DNA from: Acidobacteria bacterium Ga0077534
GTDB lineage: Bacteria > Acidobacteriota > Blastocatellia > Pyrinomonadales > Pyrinomonadaceae
Length of the DNA: 64,000 nt
Reading direction: 5' to 3'
Assembly (NCBI GenBank): GCA_001464455.1
Contig: LNEI01000015.1
Span: forward strand, 1-64,000
The notes under the pieces were generated by a model that saw nothing but the letters and a program-made list of their open reading frames with translations, ran no database searches and was not told the DNA's origin. Each line of letters starts with the position of its first letter. Within the stretch, counting starts at the first letter, position 1. Below are positions 27,310 to 37,000 of this stretch, piece after piece. Made by a program: the position numbers and the translations under genes.

Positions 27310-28959
27310 TCACCACCGGCTCATTTCAGCTCTTTCTATCCGCTGATCGCTCAAACCTTTGCTTTGAAATATCGCGATATTCTCGACATTTTTGAGCACA
27401 AAACGCGACGACGACAGTGGTTCCTGAGCGTCAATGCGAAAGAGGTCGATTCCATTCACACTATCGAAAAAGAGCGCCGGGCGTTCTTCTGCCTTTTCGT
27501 ACGTGACCTTGACGTTATCAAACGTAATGCCCCGGGCATGGCGAACGTAAAAACCGTAAGCCGGTGTCACGCCGAACATACTTGGTTCCGGATAGTTTTT
27601 CTCGTTTTCAGGTATCGTGCGTTCGGCATCGGCTTTCGTGCCGCCGCCGTTGTAGTGGATGCGAATGTTCGACAGCCGAACATCCTCGACCGGGCTTTCG
27701 GCGAGGCCGGCGATGATCGAGGCATACTCGTGATGAGCCCCGGAAACCGTGACGTTGTCGATGATTATGCGTCGAACCTTAGCCACCGGCGTTCCTTCCG
27801 GAGCTCGCTGACGTTTGCCAAGACGGATAAATATCGGAGCTGTCGTAATATCGCGCATAGTGATGTTCGAGACGACTACGTCCTCAATATAGCCGCCGTC
27901 GACCGTCTCGATCGCGAGACCGCGGCAGCGGACAAAGTTGATATTTGTGATGGTGATGTTCTTAAATCCGCCGTTAGATTCCGTACCGAACTTGATGCGG
28001 CCCGTAACGCGGTCGCGGTCCGGAGCGAATTCGGTTTTCGTTTGATACGTCCCGTCGAGCATCGTTCCGAGATCGAAACCGGAAACCTGCGAATTCGTTA
28101 TCGTCACATTCTCAGTCGCACGGTTAAATCCAAGTGCGTATGAGCTTTTCAAAACGATCGCATCGTCGTTCGGCGAATTGACGTAAACGTTAGAAATACG
28201 CACGTTGCGGCACGCATCGATGTCGAAACCATCGCGGTTCGTATCGACCCGCAACCCGTCGATCGTCAGGTTGTCCACGCCCGTCGCGATGACAGCAAAA
28301 TGCCCGCCGCGAAAGATCGTGAAGTCTTTGAGCGTGATATTTTTCGAGAGTTTCAGAGCGATCGCTTTAGTTCCGAGGCCTTCCATCTCTTTTCGGTCGG
28401 ACATTTCACCGAGAGGCGAAACGTTATTCGCCATGCTAACCGGCGTTTCGCCTTCGGTTCGCGGACGTCGCGGCCCCGGGCTGCGTTTTGATAAACCCAG
28501 ACCATCGATCCTGCCCTGTCCGATGATCGCAAAATTCTCGATCCCGATCCCCCACATCAGCGAATTCTGCCAATGGGAATGCCCGAAATCCTGGTACATG
28601 TCCCAGGGATTGGGCTCCGGCATATCGTACTTGCCTTTGTGGATCGCCGGATCAGCCGCAAGCAGCGTCGCTCCGTTGTCGAGATGGATAGTAATGTTGC
28701 TTTTTAGTCGTATCGAAAAACTAAGATAAGTTCCTGCCGGGAAATAGACGGTGCCCCCACCTTTCGACGCAGCTGTTTCGATCGCTTTGTTGATCGCGGC
28801 GGTATCCAGCGTTTTGCCATCGCCCTTGGCACCGTAGTCCCGTATGTTAAAGAAAACGGAGCTCTGTGCAGATGTCTTAGTTTGCGCGTCTGGCAGCCCG
28901 AACAGAAATGCCAGCGAAGCAACGATAATGACTAAAAAATACTTCGAAACACGTTTCAT
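27310..28959 (-). CDS. Secreted GH28 polygalacturonase-family glycosidase
   Basis: The 549-aa right-handed beta-helix has signal peptide residues 1-32 and the pectinase start NIRDYGAKGDGKTLDTAAIN (39-58). Catalytic-region motifs are NRDGFDID (241-248) and NDDAI (264-268). The segments aligning with the usual GHG and RIK motifs read GRIKFGTESNGG and RGLAIETVDGG, so the canonical His and Arg-x-Lys are not evident. It is expected to hydrolyse galacturonan or rhamnogalacturonan in the periplasm or outside. It is first gene of its operon, with a promoter-operator region shared with the divergent binding-protein gene. Confidence 0.85.
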   Translation of the reverse strand: MKRVSKYFLVIIVASLAFLFGLPDAQTKTSAQSSVFFNIRDYGAKGDGKTLDTAAINKAIETAASKGGGTVYFPAGTYLSFSIRLKSNITIHLDNGATLLAADPAIHKGKYDMPEPNPWDMYQDFGHSHWQNSLMWGIGIENFAIIGQGRIDGLGLSKRSPGPRRPRTEGETPVSMANNVSPLGEMSDRKEMEGLGTKAIALKLSKNITLKDFTIFRGGHFAVIATGVDNLTIDGLRVDTNRDGFDIDACRNVRISNVYVNSPNDDAIVLKSSYALGFNRATENVTITNSQVSGFDLGTMLDGTYQTKTEFAPDRDRVTGRIKFGTESNGGFKNITITNINFVRCRGLAIETVDGGYIEDVVVSNITMRDITTAPIFIRLGKRQRAPEGTPVAKVRRIIIDNVTVSGAHHEYASIIAGLAESPVEDVRLSNIRIHYNGGGTKADAERTIPENEKNYPEPSMFGVTPAYGFYVRHARGITFDNVKVTYEKAEERPALFFDSVNGIDLFRIDAQEPLSSSRFVLKNVENIAIFQSKGLSDQRIERAEMSRW

Positions 28960-28990
28960 TAGTGATTCCCTAAGCTCACGAGGCGGAAAA

Positions 28991-29005
28991 TTGGTAAAAC
29001 CAAAT
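28991..29005. promoter_or_regulatory. TTGGTAAAACCAA box in the GH28/SBP intergenic region
   Basis: TTGGT and ACCAA flank three A bases, one base away from TTGGTAATACCAA seen elsewhere. It lies 32 bp upstream of the GH28 start, downstream of the predicted start of transcription, where a bound repressor would block elongation or initiation. Confidence 0.5.
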
Positions 29006-29044
29006 ATTTTTGATTACTCTATCACGCTCCTGGACATTTGCAAA

Positions 29045-29072
29045 ATTATAATTAAGCGATTAACCTTAGCAA
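29045..29072 (-). promoter_or_regulatory. Predicted GH28 promoter with LacI-type operator in its spacer
   Basis: On the minus strand TTGCTA (29072-29067) and TATAAT (29050-29045) are 16 nt apart. The AANCGNTT core AAGCGATT (29054-29061), within TTAAGCGATTAACC (29052-29065), lies inside the spacer. On the plus strand a TATAAT also sits at 29047-29052, directly before the same operator, so one site could control both the GH28 operon and the binding-protein gene. Confidence 0.5.
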
Positions 29073-29108
29073 TAATCAGTACTTTCTAATTCGAAAAACG
29101 GAGATAAT

Positions 29109-30107
29109 ATGAGAAGACGAATTTCCATCTTCTGTTCGTTCTTAACGGCTGTGGCCGTTCTGACTTCATGCAGCGGCACCGCGACCACACCTACGAATGG
29201 CGGTTCGAACAACGCCGCACCGGCGAGTAAGGAACTAAAGCTCGCCTTCGTCACCAACAATGCTTCTGATTACTGGACCATCGCTCGAAAGGGCGTCGAA
29301 AAGGCCGATGGCGAACTCGCGGATGTAAAGGTCGAGTTCAAACTCCCCGGCGAGGGCACGGCTGCCGAGCAAAAGCGCATTATCGACGACCTGACCTCAA
29401 CCGGCGTCCAGGGCATCGCGATCAGCCCGGTCGACCCTGACAATCAGACTCAGCTTATCAATGACACCGCGAAAAAGACCTTGGTCATCACGCAGGACAG
29501 CGACGCACCGTCGAGCGACCGTGCTCTCTACATCGGGACAGACAACGTCGCCGCGGGACGCCAGGCCGGCGAACTCGTAAAGGAAGCTTTGCCGAACGGC
29601 GGTAAGATCATGGTCTTTGTCGGCAAGAGCGACGCCCGCAACGCTGCTGAGCGTTATCAGGGCCTGAAACAGGCGCTCGAAGGCTCAAAGGTCGAGATCA
29701 TCGACATCCGCACCGACGATACCGATCGAGCCCGCGCTAAAACCAACGCTGCCGATACCCTTGTCAAATACCCCGACATCGCCGGCATGGTCGGCCTTTG
29801 GAGCTACAACGGCCCCGCGATATACAACGCCGTCAAAGAGGGCGGAAAGCTCGACAGCGTCAAGATCGTTTGCTTTGACGAAGAAGACGAAACGCTGGCG
29901 GGTGTGAAGGAAGGCGGCATCTTCGCCACAGTCGTCCAACAGCCGTACGAATTCGGTTACCAATCCGTAATTCTTATGTCAAAGATCCTAAAGGGCGACA
30001 AATCGGTCATCCCGGCCAACAAACAGATCAACGTCCCGACCCTCGTCGTCAAAAAAGACACGGTCGAAGAGTTCACCAAGAAGATCAACGGCCTGCGAGG
30101 ACGATAA
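29109..30107 (+). CDS. Sugar ABC transporter substrate-binding lipoprotein (RbsB type)
   Basis: The 332-aa lipoprotein has basic MRRR, a hydrophobic stretch and lipobox LTSC (Cys21). A low-complexity Asn/Gly/Pro linker precedes a type I periplasmic binding domain (LAFVTNNASDYWTIARKGVEKA, GIAISPVDPDNQ, ALYIGTDNVAAGRQAGE). GGAG precedes ATG. No permease or ATPase is adjacent, so it may serve the RhaT-like importer encoded on the other side of the GH28 operon, or a transporter elsewhere. It is divergent from GH28 and probably co-regulated. The ligand is unknown; ribose/galactose-type sugars are typical of the family. Confidence 0.88.
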   Translation: MRRRISIFCSFLTAVAVLTSCSGTATTPTNGGSNNAAPASKELKLAFVTNNASDYWTIARKGVEKADGELADVKVEFKLPGEGTAAEQKRIIDDLTSTGVQGIAISPVDPDNQTQLINDTAKKTLVITQDSDAPSSDRALYIGTDNVAAGRQAGELVKEALPNGGKIMVFVGKSDARNAAERYQGLKQALEGSKVEIIDIRTDDTDRARAKTNAADTLVKYPDIAGMVGLWSYNGPAIYNAVKEGGKLDSVKIVCFDEEDETLAGVKEGGIFATVVQQPYEFGYQSVILMSKILKGDKSVIPANKQINVPTLVVKKDTVEEFTKKINGLRGR

Positions 30108-30138
30108 CAAATCATCTCGCGGGTCATGTATTGTTCCT

Positions 30139-30341
30139 GTCGCCAACGGCGACGAACATTAAAGCCTAGGGTGTAAACCCTAGGTCGCGGCCGTAATCAG
30201 TTACGCTCGCTGAAGGCGAGCAACAAACGCCGCGAACCATGTCCGTCGCCTTCAGCGACGCGAACCGTTTCTATATCATTCCTAGGGTTCCGCTCGAAAC
30301 TCGCTTCACCCTAGGCTTTAATATTTGTCGCCGTTGGCGAC
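30139..30341. repeat. Composite palindromic element, copy A
   Basis: The 203-bp element is bounded by GTCGCCAACGGCGAC (30139-30153) and GTCGCCGTTGGCGAC (30327-30341). Inside are CCTAGGGT/ACCCTAGG hairpins at both ends and two central hairpins (GCTCGC..GCGAGC and GTCGC..GCGAC). It ends 14 bp before the GH2 start. The open frame of that gene continues into the element from 30239, a false N-terminal extension. Confidence 0.9.
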
Positions 30342-30355
30342 CCACATCAGCCGTT

Positions 30356-32704
30356 ATGACCGACTCCAAACTCAACCGTCGCCACTTCCTAAAAACCACC
30401 GCCGTCGGAGCCGCAGGGCTTTCGCTGATCTCGAATGCCTCGGCCGAGCCGATCGAGCCGACGATCACCCCGTCGTTCTCAAAACGCCATATCTTCCCGC
30501 TCAATCACCGCTGGCTCTATAACGAGAAGTTTTCGCCCGCCGCGATGCAGGCCAACTTCAACGACAAAGGCTGGAAACAGGTCACCATCCCGCACACCAA
30601 TAAAATGCTCCCGATGAGCAACTTCGACGAGAGCGAATATACATTCGTGTCGGCTTATCGGCGTCATTTCCGCCTGCCTAAAGAATTAAAAGATCATCGC
30701 ATCTTTATCGACTTCGGCGGAGTCATGACCGCGTCAAAGGTCTACCTCAACGGCAAATTCCTCGGCGAATACAAGGGTGGCTATTCGCAGTTTTCTTTCG
30801 AGATGACGAAAGAGATCAACTGGGCGGGCGACAACGTCCTCGCCGTCGAGGTCGATTCGACCGAGCGAAAAGACATCCCGCCGTTCGGAAACTTGGTCGA
30901 CTACCTCACATTCGGCGGCATCTATCGCGATATTGAGATCCGTGCCGTGCCGATGAACTTTATCTCGAACGTCTTTGCGAAACCGGTAAATGTCCTCACG
31001 CCCAACCGCTCGGTCAAGGTCCGCGTCGATCTTCAAACTGATGGCAGTATTCGTTCCTCGTCGACCGGCTACGTGCTCAAAGCCGAGTTGCTCGACGGCG
31101 GCAAAGTCGTAAGCACCGCAACAAAAACGTATGTGCCCTTCGGCGTAGTTGCTACCGAAGAGATCGAACTGAAAGAGAATCTCGCCGGCATTCAGCTTTG
31201 GGATACTAAAACGCCAAAGCTTTACGACGTTCGCGTCACGCTGAACGAGCTGACGACGACACTCGACCACTACGAAACCCGCATCGGTTTCCGCGAAGCC
31301 AAATTCACACCCGAAGGCTTTTATCTCAACGGCAAGCATCTAAAACTTCGTGGTCTAAACCGCCATCAGACTTATCCGTTCGTCGGCCAGGCGATGCCCG
31401 CTCGCGTGCAGCGTCGTGATGCCGAGATACTTAAAAAAGAGCTGCACTGCAACATGGTGCGCACCTCGCATTACCAGCAATCGCCGCATTTTCTCGACGC
31501 CTGCGACGAACTCGGGTTGCTCGTTTTTGAGGAGATCCCCGGCTGGCAGCACATCGGCGACGCGGCGTGGCAAAAGCTGATCGAGCAAGAAGTGTACGCG
31601 ATGGTCCAGCGTGATTGGAACCATCCGTCGATCGTGCTGTGGGGCGTTCGCGTCAACGAATCGGGCGACAACCGCGAGCTTTATACAAAAACAAACAAGA
31701 TCGCCCACGACCTCGACGACTCGCGGCAGACCGGCGGAGTGCGCTTTCGCTACGACTCCGAACGGCTTGAAGACGTCTACACGATGAACGATTTCCGCTG
31801 GCCGATGCGCGAGGCTAATCATCCGCTGTACCTGGTCACCGAATTCAACGGCCACATGTTCCCGACCAAGCGTTTCGACAACAGCGACCGCCTTCGCGAG
31901 CACACGCATCGTCATGCCCGCGTTCACAACCATATCGCCGGCGACAAGAAGATCGCGGGCGGCCTCGGCTGGTGCGCGTTCGACTACAACACCCACGACT
32001 ATTTCGGCTCCGGTGACCGCATCTGCTACCACGGCGTTTCGGACATCTTCAGAATGCCGAAACCGGCGGCCGGATTCTACCGCTCCCAGTGCGACCCGTC
32101 TGAGGAGATCGTCCTCGAACCCGCGTTCCGCTGGGCATCAGGCGACGAGAACGAAGCCTTTACCGAAGCTCTCGTGTCCTCGAACTGCGAACGGCTGAAA
32201 TACTTTGTTGGCGAAAAACTGATAGCCGACGTCGAGCCTGATCGCAAGACCTATCCGCACCTGAAATATCCGCCCTTCAACACGAACCTCCGCGCCGCTA
32301 TATGGGGAGCTGGCCGTTGGGCCGACCTCCGCATCGAAGGCTGGATCGGCGGCAAAAAGGTCATCGAACGCAAAATGTCCGGCCGCGGCGTGGACCGCGA
32401 TTTTGTCGTCAAAGCTGATGATCTCGAACTAAAAGCCGACGGCATCGACATGACTCGTGTCACCTTCCGCGTCACCGACGAACACGGCAACGACCGCCCA
32501 TACGCCACCGGAGCCATCCAGTTCACCATCGAAAACGGCGAAATAGTCGGGGACAACCCCTTCGCCCTCGTCGGCGGAGCCGGAGCGATCTGGATAAGGT
32601 CGACCCAGAAAGCCGGTACCCTCCGCCTAACCGCGAAGCATGCGCGACTTGGCACAAAGATCGTAACGATCAAATCGATCGCCGCAGCGCCGCATACTAT
32701 CTGA
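30356..32704 (+). CDS. Tat-exported GH2 beta-galactosidase-like enzyme
   Basis: The 782-aa protein has a twin-arginine signal (NRRHFLKTTAVGAAG). GH2 sugar-binding, Ig-like and TIM-barrel domains follow. The acid/base is Glu435 in WGVRVNES, the nucleophile Glu496 in LVTEFNGH, and a C-terminal beta domain completes it. It probably removes beta-galactosyl (or beta-glucuronosyl) units from rhamnogalacturonan side chains in the periplasm. ATG 30356 is chosen because the 39 extra upstream codons lie in a repeat element. No Shine-Dalgarno is visible. It follows the binding-protein gene by 248 bp. Confidence 0.9.
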   Translation: MTDSKLNRRHFLKTTAVGAAGLSLISNASAEPIEPTITPSFSKRHIFPLNHRWLYNEKFSPAAMQANFNDKGWKQVTIPHTNKMLPMSNFDESEYTFVSAYRRHFRLPKELKDHRIFIDFGGVMTASKVYLNGKFLGEYKGGYSQFSFEMTKEINWAGDNVLAVEVDSTERKDIPPFGNLVDYLTFGGIYRDIEIRAVPMNFISNVFAKPVNVLTPNRSVKVRVDLQTDGSIRSSSTGYVLKAELLDGGKVVSTATKTYVPFGVVATEEIELKENLAGIQLWDTKTPKLYDVRVTLNELTTTLDHYETRIGFREAKFTPEGFYLNGKHLKLRGLNRHQTYPFVGQAMPARVQRRDAEILKKELHCNMVRTSHYQQSPHFLDACDELGLLVFEEIPGWQHIGDAAWQKLIEQEVYAMVQRDWNHPSIVLWGVRVNESGDNRELYTKTNKIAHDLDDSRQTGGVRFRYDSERLEDVYTMNDFRWPMREANHPLYLVTEFNGHMFPTKRFDNSDRLREHTHRHARVHNHIAGDKKIAGGLGWCAFDYNTHDYFGSGDRICYHGVSDIFRMPKPAAGFYRSQCDPSEEIVLEPAFRWASGDENEAFTEALVSSNCERLKYFVGEKLIADVEPDRKTYPHLKYPPFNTNLRAAIWGAGRWADLRIEGWIGGKKVIERKMSGRGVDRDFVVKADDLELKADGIDMTRVTFRVTDEHGNDRPYATGAIQFTIENGEIVGDNPFALVGGAGAIWIRSTQKAGTLRLTAKHARLGTKIVTIKSIAAAPHTI

Positions 32705-32772
32705 CCGGGCGCACGTATTTCGGCGAACAAGCGTTCATAGCAACTAGGGATGCCTGCCGCGTCAGTCGGGGA

Positions 32773-33651
32773 TTACTTCAAGTTTGCGACAAACGTTTTG
32801 GGAGCTGGCTGTATCGGGTCGGCCCTTTTAGAGAGAAGCTTCTTCAGATCGGGCGTTTTGAGGGACTTGACTGCGGCGACGACCATTTGGGCATTTAGCA
32901 GAGCACCGGCTTGGGTTGAATGTGTGCGGCGATCAGCGAAAAGAGGCTCCACTTTTGCGGGGCCGAGGCGTTCGAATTCTAGGGCGATCAGTTCGTTTAG
33001 GTCGATATAGGCGGCTCGGGTGGCTTTGGCGGCGTTGGCGGTCCAGAGGACCCATTTTTCACGTTCTTTGCGGACGATCTTGGCGTCGGCCCAGTCTTTG
33101 TGGGGAACCATCGACGCGAAGATCATCGACGCACCTTTCGCCTTTACATCATTTCCGTATTTCCGCATGTACCAGCCGAAGCTTCGGACGGTTTCCAGCT
33201 TGCCATCGGCGTTGCGTTTTACTTCGACTGCTTCGTCGCCTTCGCTGTGGAGCGACGGGCGGTCCTTTGAAGCCGGATCATCGTATTTACCGACGTCGTT
33301 GTGGCCGAATTGGAGGATGACGAAATCTCCTTTCTTGATCTCCGCCATTACCCGATCCCAACGTCCTTCGTAGATAAACGTACGGCTTGAACGTCCGCCG
33401 ATAGCACGGTTGACGACATTGATCTTTGATAAATCAAAAAACTGTGCCAGTTCCTGCCCCCAACCGCGCATCGGTGCGTTGCTGTTCAGCGTGGAATCAC
33501 CAACGATCCACAGCGTAGGCAATTTAGGATCGCGAACCTGAGCCGGCGTCGTTTTCGAATCGTCGACCACCGGACGGGCATCGTCGGTTGATTGCGCGAA
33601 GACGCTAAACGTAAAGACGAACGACAGGATAGATAGCAATACGATTCGCAT
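32773..33651 (-). CDS. Rhamnogalacturonan acetylesterase (CE12, SGNH fold)
   Basis: The 292-aa secreted protein has signal peptide MRIVLLSILSFVFTFSVFAQ. SGNH blocks are IVGDSTLN (Ser53), NRAIGGRSSRTF, LQFGHND (Asn118) and FADRRTH (Asp240, His244). The Asp-His spacing here is DxxxH rather than the usual DxxH, worth checking. It removes acetyl groups from rhamnogalacturonan. The start is set at 33651, since an ATG 24 bp further up lies in repeat copy B, whose terminal hairpin ends only 7 bp before the chosen ATG. Confidence 0.87.
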   Translation of the reverse strand: MRIVLLSILSFVFTFSVFAQSTDDARPVVDDSKTTPAQVRDPKLPTLWIVGDSTLNSNAPMRGWGQELAQFFDLSKINVVNRAIGGRSSRTFIYEGRWDRVMAEIKKGDFVILQFGHNDVGKYDDPASKDRPSLHSEGDEAVEVKRNADGKLETVRSFGWYMRKYGNDVKAKGASMIFASMVPHKDWADAKIVRKEREKWVLWTANAAKATRAAYIDLNELIALEFERLGPAKVEPLFADRRTHSTQAGALLNAQMVVAAVKSLKTPDLKKLLSKRADPIQPAPKTFVANLK

Positions 33652-33658
33652 TTGGTTA

Positions 33659-33865
33659 GTCGCCAACGGCGACAAATATTAAAGCCTAGGGTGAAGCGAG
33701 CCCTCGAGCGGAACCCCTAGGACTGACGTGGAAGGATTTCCGTTGCTGAAGGCGACGAACATACACGCGGCGGATTATTGCTCGCCTTCAGCGAGCCTTT
33801 ACCTAGAGTTCCATTCGCTATCGCTCATTTCACCCTAGGCTTTAATATTTGTCGCCGTTGGCGAC
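33659..33865. repeat. Composite palindromic element, copy B
   Basis: The 207-bp element has terminal hairpins GTCGCCAACGGCGAC (33659) and GTCGCCGTTGGCGAC (33851-33865), AAATATTAAAG/CTTTAATATTT next to them, and CCTAGG-flanked inner hairpins. With the hairpin at 33932-34004 it fills the 376-bp gap 33652-34027 between the TonB receptor and the acetylesterase. Bases 33866-33931 hold nothing I recognise. Confidence 0.9.
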
Positions 33866-33931
33866 CCGAAGCCGATTCGCCTTGATTATGCGGAGGCTGT
33901 GCAATTGCTCGCGTTCGTTCTTAGGATATTG

Positions 33932-34004
33932 TTCCGTATTTTTCCGTGCGCTCGGTGGTTAATTTCGAAAAATTCAACCACCGAAGGCACGGAAAAACAC
34001 GGAA
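33932..34004. repeat. Long hairpin after the TonB receptor gene
   Basis: TTCCGTATTTTTCCGTGC and GCACGGAAAAACACGGAA, with CGGTGGTT/AACCACCG inside, form a near-perfect 73-bp stem-loop. It starts 24 bp after the receptor stop on the minus strand. It may act as a transcription end, and belongs to a common type of intergenic repeat. Confidence 0.75.
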
Positions 34005-34027
34005 ACGAAACGCGATAAATGCCCTTC

Positions 34028-37000
34028 CTAGAAGAAGAGGCGAAGCCCGAATTGGATGTAACGCGGATTGTTCACCGCGAACAGTGTTCCGAAATTCGGG
34101 TCGTATGACTGGCGCAGGCGATAGTGTTTGAGGCCCTGGAGCGTCGTGATATCGAACGAATTCGGGTTTCGGGTCGCAAAGCCTTGCGGAACCTGAATGC
34201 TGAAGAAGTTCAGCGGGATCGCACCCGTTGACAGACGATTGTTGATCGTCAGGTTTTGCACCGCTATGAGCGCCGGATCGGTCGCACCGGTCGCGTTTGG
34301 CCGGCCGTTGAATGCTGCCCACGCGTTGTATTCCGCTAGGGTGACGGGGGCTTCGTTTGGCAGCGTTCCGTATCCCGGAGGAGTGTTTCCGGTATTAGAC
34401 AGGCGAAAAACGGGATGATTAAAGGCATTTAGCAGGTCGACGCGGAAATTGAGTTTGCGTCGGCCTTCGCCGCCGAGGAATCCGAGCGTCCAGGTCTTCT
34501 GCACCGAGAGGTCAAACAACTGCTGCATCGGCCCGCGAATGCCGACCGTGCGACTCGCGTTTCCGAGCGAGCCTTTGTCGGGACGCGTAAACGCCGCCGG
34601 ATTTACCCAGGGCTCGCAGGCTGCCCCGATCGAACATTCCGACGAGTAGAGCGGGTTCTTAAGCGGAACTCCCGGTACGACGTTCAGTCGGATCGAACGG
34701 TTGACGCCGCCGAGGCGGTTGGTGTCCGTAATGAACGGCGAAAACGGCTGGCCGCCCTGCAAACGGAAAATACCAGACATTGACCACCCGCCGACGATCG
34801 CATCGACCGCTCCGGGAAGTTTGTTGAAGAAAGCTCGCTTGTTTCCGAAAGGCAGATCCCAAACGAATGTGGTGTTAAAGTTATGCCGCAGATCGAAGGC
34901 CGAAACGGCACGGTCCTCTGTTCGCGGAGCTCCGTAGTAAGACTGCCCGAGCGTCGAACCGCTGGTCAAAACACGAACGTCAGGCGACGAATCGGAGGCG
35001 TCGTCGATCGATTTGCCAAAGGTATAGTTCGACGAGAAGCTAAGTCCGCCCGAGAATCGTCTTCGAACTTCGATGTATGTGCCGTGATAGATGCTGCTCG
35101 CCGACGGGTTGAAATACTGATTCAGCGTGTTAAAACCAAAGTACGGCGAATTGATGCTGTTTCTCTGGATGGTCAGCACTGCACCGAGAGCGTTGCGGCG
35201 TCCGAGCGGGTCGGCAAACGCAGTCTCCGCCGCCACGTTACTCGCCTCGAGCAGTTCGACGAAATCACTGCTTCGCGGGTTGATATTTACATTCGGCATG
35301 TAAAGGTGAGTTCCTTTGTTGCCGACATATGCGATCTCGACCGAGGTGTTCTTCATCAACTCAAACGAGAAGGTCACGTTCCAGTTCTGCGAATACGGGA
35401 TCTTTTCCGAGCCTTCAGGAAACACTGCAAAGCCCGGAACGCCAAGGCTGTTAAGGCCTATAACTCCGGTGGTCGGATTGAACTGAAACTGATTGGTTAA
35501 GGCCTGTTGGAATGTCCCGCCGCCGACCAGGGGGGCATTGCCCGACAGCCTTACCGGCTGGGCCGAAAACGACGTGCCACCCACCGTCGAGCCATTTGCA
35601 AGCGTCGAAACGGCCTGGAAACCACCGAAGTCAGGATTTGGCAGACGATTGTTACCCGTCAGAGGAGCGTGTGAAATACCGTAACCGCCGCGGATCGCCA
35701 ACCCGCGTCGAGCCGCAAATTCCCAGAATTTCGGACTCCAGGCGAAACCGAATCGTGGCTCGAAATTGTTCTTTACGACCTCGGTAAGGTAGGGTGACCG
35801 GCCATCGTATCCGGCCAACGCAAATACAGGGATCCGGACCGTGGTCGGTATCTGGGCGACGATCTGGTTGTAGTTCGGATTTGCCGTAGTGATGCCGAGC
35901 CCCGTTATGATCGCCGTCCTTTGAGCATCGGTAAGCGTTACTGACTCCGCCATGTCGGGCCGGAATGCTCCCTGCTGATTATTTCGTTCACCGCGAGGGG
36001 TTTGGAGAGAGTAGCGAACGCCGAGATTCAGCGTTAGATTCGGCCGGACCCTCCAATCGTTCTGAACGAATGCCGCCCCGCTCTTCCAATAGTAATTATA
36101 ATCGAGGAGTAAAGGACGAACCTGAACAGCGTTTGGAACACCAAGCAGCAAGCTCGCGAGTGGATCGCCGCCGTTCGCGACGTTGGTCGAACGGTTGTTG
36201 CTCGTATTAAGCGTCCTGAACTCCCAACGGCCGCCCGAGGCTCCGAAGAACGGAATGACGTTTAGCCTGGCAAGTGACATGTTTATGCCGAACCTCCATG
36301 TCTGATTGCCGCGGTTCCAGTAAACGATGTTGTCGAGGCCGTAACGTTCTTCTTTATTGAAGTTGTTCGTCGATCCTGACGAACCGATGTCAGCGAAAGC
36401 TGAGTTGGTACCCGAATCGCCGCTAAGCTGAAACAGCGGCAGTCCGCCGCTAGTCAGGCTCGGCAAGCCGAGTTCCGTCGCCAGATTTCTACCGCCGTTG
36501 ATCGAGAACTCAGGCGCGAAATCTTCGCTGAACACGCCTTTCGTGTAGCTGAGCCGCAGGTTGTTCACAATGCTCGGCGTAAAGATGTGGTCGTCCGTCA
36601 GCAAAAACTGCTTCGCATCGCTGAACACGCCTGTGCTGCCGTTGACGTCAGTACCAAAATCGCGAACCGCGATCGCCGGTGTGAGCGAGTAGCGGAAGCT
36701 CATCTTGTTTGAACGCGTTATCTGATGGTCAAACTTTACCGTATATCGTGTCTCATTCTGCTGCACCTGGCGATTGACCACATAATTGCGGATCAGCCCG
36801 TTATCGAGAAAATACTCACCGCCGAAGGGCATGTACTCAAGAACTCGTCGAGCGGTCGGGTCGATAAATGCTGTTGGCACGACGTTCAGTGCATTATTTG
36901 GTGCGGCGTTCTGTGCAGCCGTACATTGCGGCTGACCTGCGGCGTTAAACGACACGTTAGTAGCACCAAACTGACAAAACTGGAAAGTGGTGTTCGTCAG

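Noticed and set aside
31355-32032. 225-aa minus-strand frame inside the GH2 gene
   Set aside because: It is antisense to the catalytic barrel with both GH2 glutamates present on the plus strand.
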